In this document: positions 26,044 through 34,407 of the stretch, one piece after another | Layout of the letters: each line of letters opens with the position of its first letter | Position numbering within the stretch: the first letter of the stretch is position 1 | Origin: Candidatus Berkelbacteria bacterium | Lineage (GTDB): Bacteria > Patescibacteriota > UBA1384 > XYA2-FULL-43-10 > CAINNR01 | DNA length: 43,368 nucleotides | Assembly (NCBI GenBank): GCA_026397205.1 | Contig: JAPLVH010000004.1 | Span: 1 to 43,368, forward strand | Direction: 5' to 3' | Program-made: the position numbers and the translations under genes | Notes under the pieces: model-generated | Seen by the model: the letters and a program-made list of their open reading frames with translations, nothing else | Database searches by the model: none | What the model was told of the DNA's origin: nothing

Positions 26044-26062
26044 TACTTTTTGTATTGACATT
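26029..26062 (-). terminator. Intrinsic terminator for the MBL-fold gene
   Basis: AATGTCAATAC-TTTTT-GTATTGACATT stem-loop with T8 on the minus strand. Confidence 0.85.
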
Positions 26063-26071
26063 GTGAAGTTA

Positions 26072-27424
26072 TTAAAACTTAATTGATTGTCCGTCGCCGA
26101 CCATAACGGTCTGAATTCCTGAACCGACGAATCTATCACAAAATGCTTGACGGCTGAAATCGGGCGAGTGCTGTGGAATCAATACTCGTGGTACAAGAAC
26201 ATCTCCCATCTCTTTTAGCCCGTCTCCTTTTTCGTGTCCGGAGACATGCAACTCTGGGTTTGTCTCTGAAGTTATAACTTCTGCACCAAACGAACGGATC
26301 TTTCTGACCATTGTGGCAATTCTTGTTTTATTGTTTGGGATAATCTTTGCTGCCAAAACAAACACTTTGTCTGGCCCAATGGTCAGATACCGATTATCTC
26401 CGTTAATTGCTCGGTCTATGGCTGATCCGGATTCATACTGGCTTCCGGTAACCACCCCTACAGGCTTTCCGGTACATCCGCTCTGTCTTTGGTGATCAAT
26501 GATCCCGAATGCGTCAAAGAAAAAACGCATCGATGAACCAAGGCAATAAACCGGACGGTTAGCGACTTGGTTGGCGATCATTGTAAGGTCTGCCGCGAAT
26601 TCGGTTTCAGACGCGAAGTTTAGGACAACGAATTCTCTATCGCGATATTTTTCGGCCGTCAGTAAATCAGCGAACGCCGCTTCCATCGTGACGACTGACG
26701 GTGTGTAACCATCTTCAGTGGCATAAGTTGAATCAAGCAGAGCAACATCGAGGCCAGTGTCTTTTATCGTTGCGATTTCGGTCAGTGTTTTCTTTGTCCG
26801 CGCTTTTTCCGACCAGTTACTTCTTAACCACTTGCAGTCGGGAATATACGCGACATCTTTTCCACAAGCAGACGTCACAAAACAAACACATTCGGGAATC
26901 GAATGAATTGTCGGATATGCACGGACTGTGAAATCGCCAATCTGCTGGACATTGTCTAACAACCGAAAGTCGAAAAATCTTTTTAGTTCGGCAGACATCT
27001 GTCGCTCCGCTACCAGAAGTGTTGTAGCTGTGCCGTAAACCGGAATTTGATAGTTCAATGAATCTGGATCATCTGATATTAGTTTTGCCAATGCTGGTAG
27101 CCCTTTCACATGATCTAAATGTCCATGAGAAAGTCCAATTCCGGCAAGTTTCCTTTTTTTCAGATTAACTGCTCGAAAATCTGGGACTCTTGTTGATTCT
27201 TCATCCGATTCATCAATGATGCCTCCACAGTCAAACATTAGTTGCTGACCGTCTGGCAGGGTCTCGAGCCAACAATTAGGACCTATAAATCTTTTTTTCT
27301 CTGATTGTCCACCTAGAGCTGTTAGTTTTATTCCAGCCGGTCTATTTGGTTTTAATGCTCGTGCCACCGCAATTGAATTACGATGGTCCATGTCAAAAGA
27401 CGTTTGTCTAATCAACTCTATCAC
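26072..27424 (-). CDS. Metallo-beta-lactamase fold hydrolase, RNase J-like
   Basis: LSHGHLDH metal motif, LETLPDGQQLMFDCGG, C-terminal HVSGH...LIPQHSP. Confidence 0.8.
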   Translation of the reverse strand: MIELIRQTSFDMDHRNSIAVARALKPNRPAGIKLTALGGQSEKKRFIGPNCWLETLPDGQQLMFDCGGIIDESDEESTRVPDFRAVNLKKRKLAGIGLSHGHLDHVKGLPALAKLISDDPDSLNYQIPVYGTATTLLVAERQMSAELKRFFDFRLLDNVQQIGDFTVRAYPTIHSIPECVCFVTSACGKDVAYIPDCKWLRSNWSEKARTKKTLTEIATIKDTGLDVALLDSTYATEDGYTPSVVTMEAAFADLLTAEKYRDREFVVLNFASETEFAADLTMIANQVANRPVYCLGSSMRFFFDAFGIIDHQRQSGCTGKPVGVVTGSQYESGSAIDRAINGDNRYLTIGPDKVFVLAAKIIPNNKTRIATMVRKIRSFGAEVITSETNPELHVSGHEKGDGLKEMGDVLVPRVLIPQHSPDFSRQAFCDRFVGSGIQTVMVGDGQSIKF

Positions 27425-27480
27425 TTCCTTTTTTTATTTGTACTCGAATATCTATTAGTATAGAGATACTCGTCTGTTGA

Positions 27481-27509
27481 ATTATAGCGCAATGTAAAGA
27501 GTTTGTCAA
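27481..27509 (-). promoter_or_regulatory. Perfect-consensus promoter TTGACA-N17-TATAAT
   Basis: Minus: TTGACAAACTCTTTACATTGCGCTATAAT. Confidence 0.85.
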
Positions 27510-27576
27510 TAGGTTGCGGGAGAAAAAAAATTGAACTAAAAAATCTCTTGTGTTTAAGAGAAATCGAAAAAATATT

Positions 27577-28992
27577 TTAATATTCTGAGATCAAAGAATT
27601 CGGTTGATTTTCGTCATCTTTTGGAAATTTGTTTTGGGTTTGCGAGATTGATGTTTCGCCTAAAACTGCTTTAACATCACATTTTGTTTTATCTACCCAA
27701 GACGGAACAGGTTCGCCTTGAAATAAATCAAAAAACTCTGCTAAAAATGTTGTTGCGTAGGCGCCCTTACCTAGTGAAAAAGAAATAACATAACCAACTG
27801 GGAGCTCGTATATTTTATGAATTTCCGGGAAAATTTTAGTTGGGTTTTGCCGAATCTTGGTCATTGTCATTGTTGGGAAAGCCGGTTGTTGAAAGATCAA
27901 AGTTTTGAGCTCTTCTTCAGAAACCACTTTTTTATAGAGTTCCAGAACTTTCGAAACGTCGGCCAATATTGGCAATGATTCTGGTATTTGTTCGCCGGAT
28001 TTTGCGTACAGCGAAAGCAATTTATTAAAACAAAAACTTCCATAAGCATAAACAAACATTTTTGATTGGTCTTCGATTGTTTTCAATCCTAATAGATATT
28101 TTCCATCGTTTTTTTGAAGTGATTCGAGTAAAGTTAATTCGTAATAAAATACAGACGGGAACTTCGAAAATACTTCGGTCATTTTTTCCCAATTACCCCA
28201 AGATTTTCCGGCTTCGGTTCGAATATTGCAAATTATTCGATTTTCGCACAGAGTAGTCGAGGTCAAAAATGTTTTAACGGCCTGCTCGTAATTCCCTTGC
28301 AAAATTAATCGACCAAGCTCGGTGTTTATTAGTCGCGATCCAAAACGTTGAAGCGAAAAGAAATTATAAAAACCTTCGGATTTTATTTTTTTTAATTTCG
28401 AAACCAATTTTTCAGTATCAATTTTGTCGGTGCGAATTAAAATTGAAAATTTGTTTCCTTTTAAGTTTCCGATTTCTCTGACACCTTTTCGTTGATGGAT
28501 ATTTTTCAAAAAAATATTTGGAATAACAATTTCCTGAATTTTCTCTGGTGCGGTTCCGCTGATAGTTATTGTCTGTGCGGTTATTGCTCGACTGTCTTTG
28601 AACCCGGCATAGTGAATGTCACTGGGATTTATGTCGAGTGTCAAAGAAATTTTTTCTACCGCTTCAAGCGTTCCAATTCCTCGTTTCACCATGTCAGCAT
28701 CAACTTGTGGCCGGGAGTTGCTAATTTCTTCGGGCAAATTTATCTCTTCCGGAGAAATATCAATAATTCGACTATCATTGGCGATTTCTTCGACAATAAA
28801 ATCTTCCGGGAAAAGTTTAATAAAACCGTCGGAAATTTTGCCAGGATTATAATCAATCCCAATTTTTGACAAAAATTCAGCTGTAAATTGTGCCGGTTTT
28901 TCTGCCAAAATCAAATTCGGATCGGTTTTTGCGATCTCTGCAAGTTTTTCTTGGTCCAAAGCTTTTTGATTGAAACTTCTGTCGGCTATCAT
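27577..28992 (-). CDS. truD: TruD-family tRNA pseudouridine synthase
   Basis: HYAGFKDSRAITAQTITISG, KNIHQRKGVREIGNLKGNKFSILIR, NFFSLQRFGSRLINTELGR. Confidence 0.88.
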   Translation of the reverse strand: MIADRSFNQKALDQEKLAEIAKTDPNLILAEKPAQFTAEFLSKIGIDYNPGKISDGFIKLFPEDFIVEEIANDSRIIDISPEEINLPEEISNSRPQVDADMVKRGIGTLEAVEKISLTLDINPSDIHYAGFKDSRAITAQTITISGTAPEKIQEIVIPNIFLKNIHQRKGVREIGNLKGNKFSILIRTDKIDTEKLVSKLKKIKSEGFYNFFSLQRFGSRLINTELGRLILQGNYEQAVKTFLTSTTLCENRIICNIRTEAGKSWGNWEKMTEVFSKFPSVFYYELTLLESLQKNDGKYLLGLKTIEDQSKMFVYAYGSFCFNKLLSLYAKSGEQIPESLPILADVSKVLELYKKVVSEEELKTLIFQQPAFPTMTMTKIRQNPTKIFPEIHKIYELPVGYVISFSLGKGAYATTFLAEFFDLFQGEPVPSWVDKTKCDVKAVLGETSISQTQNKFPKDDENQPNSLISEY

Positions 28993-29035
28993 AATCTAAT
29001 TTTATCATATTGTCGTTTTTTTATCTTCTAAATAG

Positions 29036-29062
29036 CAAAAGGGCGCGACTGCGGTCGCGCCC
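29036..29062 (-). terminator. Intrinsic terminator for the 29086-29700 gene
   Basis: Minus: GGGCGCGACCGCAGTCGCGCCCTTTTGC. Confidence 0.8.
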
Positions 29063-29085
29063 GTGATACCCCTTCTCGTTGGCTG

Positions 29086-29700
29086 TCACTTGTACTGTTG
29101 TGGTTTCTGGAGCTCGAGGGTGGAGCCAAGCATCGGCCGTTCGTCGTCCTCGCTTCCGGATGTGAAGTTGAGCTGAGCTTCCGTTGCGGCCGGAAGATCC
29201 GGCTCGTGCGGCGAGCTAACAACGATGTTGGCGAACTCGGTGCCGGGGTTCGCGTAGTCGGGGTTGACCCAGATGTTGCGAATTGACATCGAGTGCTTGC
29301 CGAAGATTCTGAACAGCTCGGAGAGCACATCTGCCGGGACGATGCCGTCGGTGCCGGGCAGAGGAGTTCCGAAGCGGATCTCGAGCTTGTCGCCCCGCTC
29401 GGAGCTGACGAACCTCGCCCAGACCTTCGTGCCACTCTTGGCCGCCGGGATGAGGACGTCTCCGATCTTGAGCGTTTTTCGGCGCAAGCCGGTGAGTTCC
29501 ATGCCGGTATGCACTACTCCACCGGCTTTGATTGTTTCGGCACCAACCGCAATCGCGCGAATTTCGCGGTTGAGGTTCTGAACCTTGCGGTCCGCCGTTG
29601 CCGGAACGACATCGCGAGTCTTCAGGATGTCGTGCTCAACATTGCTGTGGCCCAACGGCAAGAAGCATGTGATTAGTGTGACCGGGACTTTTCGTTCCAT
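29086..29700 (-). CDS. Hypothetical protein (204 aa), strongly G+C-rich
   Basis: ORF with consensus promoter and terminator; no family recognised. Confidence 0.7.
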   Translation of the reverse strand: MERKVPVTLITCFLPLGHSNVEHDILKTRDVVPATADRKVQNLNREIRAIAVGAETIKAGGVVHTGMELTGLRRKTLKIGDVLIPAAKSGTKVWARFVSSERGDKLEIRFGTPLPGTDGIVPADVLSELFRIFGKHSMSIRNIWVNPDYANPGTEFANIVVSSPHEPDLPAATEAQLNFTSGSEDDERPMLGSTLELQKPQQYK

Positions 29701-29744
29701 GGCAGTTTCCCTCTTGCAGCGAAGTGGTGTGACTGTGTAATGAA

Positions 29745-29773
29745 ATTATAGCATACAATTTATATTTTGTCAA
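29745..29773 (-). promoter_or_regulatory. Perfect-consensus promoter TTGACA-N17-TATAAT
   Basis: Minus: TTGACAAAATATAAATTGTATGCTATAAT. Confidence 0.85.
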
Positions 29774-29998
29774 TAACAAAAAATCGGGGAATGTTTAAGC
29801 GCCGAATGTTTACGGCGGGTCGACATCCTACCCGACTTCTTGAATATATTGTAGCAAATTGGCGGAGATTTTGTCAAGTCCGCCAAAATAAATGTAAGCC
29901 CACGGATTTTGACGCGGAATTAACACGGCCAAACGAAATCAAAAAAAAGATCCTGAAACAAGTTCAGGATGACAAACCAAAATTTCTAATGCTAATTT

Positions 29999-30316
29999 TT
30001 ATTCCGGCAGTTTTTCGCCGCTGGCCAAAATCAGATCGTTGCGCTTTTTTAGTTCCGAGTGGAAGCAATCTTCGCAAAGAATGTCATCGCTTTTCGGCTC
30101 GAAAGGGACTTCGGCTTTTTTCTTGCAGATTTTGCAGGTGATCCAGTGTTGCGGATGTTTTTCATTTAGTTGAGCTTTGTAAACGGCCGAGCAACTTTTG
30201 CAGCGCTTGGGAATATTTTTCAAACCTTTGTCAATAAAAAACTTCTGCTCACCTTCAGTCCAGATGAATTTATCGCCACAATCTTTGCAAACCAGAACTT
30301 TGTCCGTTAATTCCAT
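29999..30316 (-). CDS. Zinc-ribbon protein (105 aa, multiple CxxC)
   Basis: VCKDCGDKF...RCKSC...WITCKICKKKAEVPFEPKSDDILCEDCF. Confidence 0.75.
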   Translation of the reverse strand: MELTDKVLVCKDCGDKFIWTEGEQKFFIDKGLKNIPKRCKSCSAVYKAQLNEKHPQHWITCKICKKKAEVPFEPKSDDILCEDCFHSELKKRNDLILASGEKLPE

Positions 30317-30454
30317 GTTATATATATAGTATAATGCCCAAGGGCGGTTGTCAAATTGGCGGGGATTTGATACAACTTGAATGTAAGCACGCGGAAAAGA
30401 AACACGGAATTAACACGGCAAGAAAAAATCAAAGATCAAAAATCAAATATCAAA

Positions 30455-31150
30455 ATGACAGATCAAAAATCAAAAATATCGGAAAAAAATACTGGCTCGT
30501 CGTTCATTTTTTACGGTGGCGATCAGGAGGAATTATATCGCGAGGCGATCCTGTTTGCCGACTCGCAGAAAATCTCGAAATTTGATATTGTAGAAGTGCA
30601 GCCGGAAGCGCCGGAAAAAACATCCAAATTTGAAATTCGAATCAAGCAAATTCGCGAACTCATATCCGGTTTATCGCGAACGCCGAGTCAGGGCAAAAAA
30701 AAGTTGGCGATAATTCATGATGCCGACAAAATGAATGAACAGGCCCAGAACGCGCTGCTTAAAACTTTGGAGGAGCCGGCGAAAAGCGTTGTGATTATTC
30801 TTTTGTCGTCGAATCTCAAATTGTTGCCGACGATAATTTCCCGTTGTCAAATTGTCAAATTTGCCGCTGACAAAGACCAAATCGAAAGTAATTATTTTGC
30901 CGAACTTGGGTTAATCAAAAACGGAAATATCAAACAATTTTTCGCCTTGGCGGAAAAAATGACTAAGGATGAAAATTTGCCGGAGATTTTAGAGTCGTGG
31001 CTTGGAGAATTTAGCCGGAGGATGATTAAGTATCCGTCAGTAGAAATTGTTGACAAGATAAAAATAGTTTTCGAAGCGAAAGATCGGCTGGAGAAATCAA
31101 CAAATAAGAAATTAATCATCGAGAATATGCTGATAAAAATCATCGGATAA
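30455..31150 (+). CDS. holB: DNA polymerase III delta'-like / AAA clamp-loader subunit
   Basis: KKLAIIHDADKMNEQAQNALLKTLEEPAKSVVIILLSSNLKLLPTIISRCQIVKF; start taken at MTDQKS. Confidence 0.8.
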   Translation: MTDQKSKISEKNTGSSFIFYGGDQEELYREAILFADSQKISKFDIVEVQPEAPEKTSKFEIRIKQIRELISGLSRTPSQGKKKLAIIHDADKMNEQAQNALLKTLEEPAKSVVIILLSSNLKLLPTIISRCQIVKFAADKDQIESNYFAELGLIKNGNIKQFFALAEKMTKDENLPEILESWLGEFSRRMIKYPSVEIVDKIKIVFEAKDRLEKSTNKKLIIENMLIKIIG

Positions 31151-31173
31151 CCAAGGATGACAAAGGGAAATTA

Positions 31174-31207
31174 GGGGAGATAAGGGGAGATTAAGGGAGT
31201 TTAGGGG
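31174..31207 (+). repeat. G-run repeat matching the G-quadruplex consensus
   Basis: GGGGAGATAAGGGGAGATTAAGGGAGTTTAGGGG, loops 6/7/6. Confidence 0.7.
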
Positions 31208-31220
31208 TTAGTGGAGTATT

Positions 31221-32015
31221 ATGAATAAAATTACAATTAAAATAAAAAGCACCGGGCAGGTGATGGAACTTGATGCCGGGCGACTGGATTTTAATCCGGG
31301 CGACTGGATTTTGGTTGAAACGCCGGCTTGCAAAGAGATCGCGATTGTTGCCCAGGACGGTCAAAAAAGTGAAGAGGAAAGTGAGGGACAGGAAATTCCC
31401 GAAGCCGAGGTTGAAATTATCCGTAAACTTGGCGAAAAAGATTTGGCCGAATATCAAAATCTGAAAAAAATTGCCCAAGAGATGATTTTAGAGTGCCAGA
31501 AAAAAGTCGAGTATCACGGTTTGCCGATGGAGATTATTGACGCCGAACTCTCCTTCGACGAGAAGAAATTAACCTTTTACTTTTCCGCCGCCGGTCGAGT
31601 TGACTTTCGGATTTTGGTCTCCGATTTAGCCTCGACTTTTCGCCGCCTGATTCGTCTGCAACAGGTTGGCGTTCGTGATGAAGCGGCGTTTTGCGGTGGC
31701 CACGGCCGTTGTGGGCAGGAGCTCTGTTGCCGGCGGTTTAAGAAAGATGATTTGGATTCGATTACTATTGATATGGCGCAAATTCAGGGCTTGGCGACGA
31801 TGGGATCAAACCGGATTACCGGCTGTTGTGGCAAGCTGATGTGCTGTTTGGCCTATGAAAATGACGAGTATAAAAAAACCCTGGCGCGTCTGCCAAAAAT
31901 CGGTGAGAAATTAAAAACCAAAAACGGCGTCGGTGAAATTGTCGGCCAAAATCTTTTTAAGGGCAGTGTTACCGTTGAATTTGAGGATAAAACCAAACTG
32001 GAGCAACAGTGTTAG
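31221..32015 (+). CDS. PSP1 domain protein (RicT/YaaT-like)
   Basis: FRRLIRLQQVGVRDEAAFCGGHGRCGQELCCRRF...QGLATMGSNRITGCCGKLMCCLAYE. Confidence 0.9.
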   Translation: MNKITIKIKSTGQVMELDAGRLDFNPGDWILVETPACKEIAIVAQDGQKSEEESEGQEIPEAEVEIIRKLGEKDLAEYQNLKKIAQEMILECQKKVEYHGLPMEIIDAELSFDEKKLTFYFSAAGRVDFRILVSDLASTFRRLIRLQQVGVRDEAAFCGGHGRCGQELCCRRFKKDDLDSITIDMAQIQGLATMGSNRITGCCGKLMCCLAYENDEYKKTLARLPKIGEKLKTKNGVGEIVGQNLFKGSVTVEFEDKTKLEQQC

Positions 32016-32716
32016 AAATTGCGATTTTAATTTGTTTTGCGGCGATTTTTATCATCCTGACTTTTCGCTTTCCGAAAACGGCGAAGAAAGATTTTGTCGT
32101 TGAAAGTCGGTCGCTGGATGATAAGGACTTGATTGAGGCGCGAAAAATATTGGCGGCAAAAGACGAAGTTCCAAGCGTCATGGAAATCGAAAATCAGCCG
32201 GTTGATGAGTTGGATCGCTACGACAAAGAGCTTAGCGAACTTTTGAAGTCGGCGCGGGAGAAAATTGCTGACGGTAAATATGCAACCGCAGAAAATTTGC
32301 TGATTGATGCCGTCTGCCGTGATAAAAAATGTTCTTGGGCTTACGAACAGCTTGGAGTGATTTATTTAGCGATGGAAAAAAATATCTCCGACGCTGCCGA
32401 GTCATTCCAAATGGCGATTAAACTTGCGCCAGAGGGCCCGGTTTCCTGGTTCGGGCTGGGAAAAATTTACTTTTCGGAAAATAAATTTAACAAATCGATT
32501 GAGGCCTTGCAAAGGGCGGTCAATTTGGATCGAAGCAACGCCGAATATCAAGCGACTTTGGGCAAGGCCTATTTGGAAGTTCGGCAGTACGGCAAAGCGG
32601 CAAAAGCGCTGAAAAGGGCATCGTCGTTGGATATTTCCAATTTGGAATATAAAAATTTAGCTTCGGTTGCCGAAGACAAGCATCGCGAACACTCCCGAGC
32701 ATCAAAGTTGAGTTGA
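32009..32716 (+). CDS. TM-anchored TPR protein
   Basis: N-terminal TM, then TPR-like repeats (AYEQLGVIYLAMEKNISDAAESFQMAIKLAPEGPVSWFGLGKIYF...). Confidence 0.8.
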   Translation: MLEIAILICFAAIFIILTFRFPKTAKKDFVVESRSLDDKDLIEARKILAAKDEVPSVMEIENQPVDELDRYDKELSELLKSAREKIADGKYATAENLLIDAVCRDKKCSWAYEQLGVIYLAMEKNISDAAESFQMAIKLAPEGPVSWFGLGKIYFSENKFNKSIEALQRAVNLDRSNAEYQATLGKAYLEVRQYGKAAKALKRASSLDISNLEYKNLASVAEDKHREHSRASKLS

Positions 32717-32953
32717 TTTTTTATAGATGATGTTTTGTGATTATAATTTTAGTAAAAATGAAACGATCGTTAAAGTTTTACTAAAATGGTGCCAAATAGT
32801 ATTTACCAGAGCGAGAAATTTTTTTGGCAAAAAATATCGGAATACTTTGTAATAAAAAACCTGAACTTTTGTCTTACTTCGCTAAAGCCCAATGGGTCAC
32901 CTTCGGAAGACTTCGCGGGACATCCCGCATAGCCTTTTCGGGGCGATGTGAGA

Positions 32954-33028
32954 TGGCAGGGGTACGAGGAGTCGGACCTCGATCTACGGTTTTGGAGACC
33001 GTCATAATAACCGCTATACGATACCCCT
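32954..33028 (-). tRNA. tRNA-Trp (CCA)
   Basis: AGGGGTA/TACCCCT acceptor, anticodon loop CTCCAAA, encoded CCA. Confidence 0.92.
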
Positions 33029-33072
33029 AAAAAAAATTATAATTTAAAAGTCAAAACTCAAAAGTTCAAACT

Positions 33073-33234
33073 TTATTTCGTTTCTTTGTGAAGCGTATTT
33101 TTTTTGCACTTCTTGCAGTATTTTTTTAACGAAAGTCGCTCTTTTTGAAGTTTGGTGTTTTTTTCCGTCTGATAATTTCGCGACTTACAAACTTCACACT
33201 CAAGTGTTACAATCACCCGCGCATCTTTGGCCAT
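33073..33234 (-). CDS. rpmG: Ribosomal protein bL33 (53 aa)
   Basis: Translates [53 protein letters not shown]. Confidence 0.93.
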   Translation of the reverse strand: MAKDARVIVTLECEVCKSRNYQTEKNTKLQKERLSLKKYCKKCKKNTLHKETK

Positions 33235-33259
33235 AAAAATCCTTTCTATAATAAATTAA

Positions 33260-33336
33260 TGGAGCCAATGGAGGGAGTCGAACCCACGACCTTCGCTTTA
33301 CAAAAGCGTTGCTCTGACCAACTGAGCTACATTGGC
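33260..33336 (-). tRNA. tRNA-Thr (TGT)
   Basis: GCCAATG/CATTGGC acceptor, anticodon loop TTTGTAA, encoded CCA. Confidence 0.93.
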
Positions 33337-33415
33337 AAAGATAATGTCCAACTTCGCTCAAGCTTCGCATAGGATGGCTCGCTAAGCGAAGCCGCATTTT
33401 AATGGCGGCGAAGTT

Positions 33416-33501
33416 TGGTGCTGGGAGTAGGATTCGAACCTACGAAGGCGTGAGCCGTTAGATTTACAGTCTAATGCGTTTGACCACTTCGCTATCCCAG
33501 C
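33416..33501 (-). tRNA. tRNA-Tyr (GTA)
   Basis: GCTGGGA/TCCCAGC acceptor, long variable arm, anticodon loop CTGTAAA, encoded CCA. Confidence 0.92.
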
Positions 33502-33514
33502 GAGGATAATTAAA

Positions 33515-33620
33515 AGTGAAAAGTGAAAAGTTTAAAATATTGGTCGGCACTTCGTGCCGGGATTTTTATTTGAAATTTTGAATTATAATTTTTAACTTTA
33601 AACTTTAAATTTTAAACTGT
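33515..33620. repeat. Covarying-core intergenic element, copy E (core 33542-33563)
   Basis: GGT-CGGCAC-TTC-GTGCCG-GGAT with GTGAAAAGTTTAAAAT / ATTTTTAACTTTAAACTTTAAATT arms. Confidence 0.75.
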
Positions 33621-33621
33621 C

Positions 33622-33664
33622 TGGAGCCGATGATCCGCCACTGGCGGATGACCTCATTCTTACC
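33622..33664 (-). repeat. tRNA-Thr 3'-half-like copy with T-arm replaced by a TCCGCC-NNN-GGCGGA hairpin
   Basis: 9 + 16 nt identical to the flanks of the T-arm in the adjacent tRNA-Thr(GGT), with an 18-nt same-length replacement. Confidence 0.85.
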
Positions 33665-33679
33665 CGTTCGCCGATTGCC

Positions 33680-33755
33680 TGGAGCCGACAACCGGAATCG
33701 GACCGGTGACCTCATTCTTACCAAGAATGCGCTCTGCCAACTGAGCTATGTCGGC
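33680..33755 (-). tRNA. tRNA-Thr (GGT)
   Basis: GCCGACA/TGTCGGC acceptor, anticodon loop TTGGTAA, encoded CCA. Confidence 0.93.
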
Positions 33756-33838
33756 AATCCCATGGAAAAACATTAATCTAGAAATAATAATATCACCTTG
33801 CGTCATTTTTTTCAAGAATTTTTTGTTATAATAAAATT

Positions 33839-34258
33839 ATGAAACTAATTTCCGAGAGTTTTGTTGATGGTGGCGAGATGCCACCGGAGTTTTCTTGCCA
33901 AGGCGATGGTCGGCGTCCGGATTTATCTTGGTCGGAAATCCCGGCCGGAACGAAAGGTCTGGCGATCTCCGTCGTTGATCCCGACGCGCCGGGCGGTGAT
34001 TTTGTTCACTGGCTGGTGGCAAACATTCCGGCATCGGTCGGGAAAATATCAGCTGGTGACCAAATCGGTCAAGAAATGCCTAATTCAACCGGTCAAAATC
34101 AGTATATCCCGCCATGTCCGCCGAGCGGTCGGCACCGCTATATTTTCACTTTATATGCGCTTGACAGCGAAAATATCTCTGGCGAGGATTTTTTTGCCGA
34201 AATCGAAAATCATCTAATCGAGAAATCAACTTTAACCGGATTGTATCAGAAGTCCTAA
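33839..34258 (+). CDS. YbhB/YbcL-type phosphatidylethanolamine-binding-like protein
   Basis: ISVVDPDAPGGDFVHWLVANIPA; YIPPCPPSGRHRYIFTLYALD. Confidence 0.9.
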   Translation: MKLISESFVDGGEMPPEFSCQGDGRRPDLSWSEIPAGTKGLAISVVDPDAPGGDFVHWLVANIPASVGKISAGDQIGQEMPNSTGQNQYIPPCPPSGRHRYIFTLYALDSENISGEDFFAEIENHLIEKSTLTGLYQKS

Positions 34259-34276
34259 TTTTTGTGATATAATTAA

Positions 34277-34310
34277 GGGAGATTAAGGGAATTTAGGGGA
34301 GATTAAGGGG
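34277..34310 (+). repeat. G-run repeat matching the G-quadruplex consensus
   Basis: GGGAGATTAAGGGAATTTAGGGGAGATTAAGGGG, loops 7/6/7; related G-runs continue to about 34360. Confidence 0.7.
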
Positions 34311-34407
34311 AAAACCGAAATCCAATATAAGGGAATTTTAGGGGAAATCCAAAATCCGAAATAAGGGATATCAAGGGGAAAATCCAAATCCAAAATAAGT
34401 GAGGGAA

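Noticed and set aside
29293-29676. 127-aa plus-strand ORF
   Set aside because: Antisense shadow of the G+C-rich 29086-29700 gene.
32824-33030. 68-aa plus-strand ORF
   Set aside because: Runs through the antisense of tRNA-Trp; not a gene.
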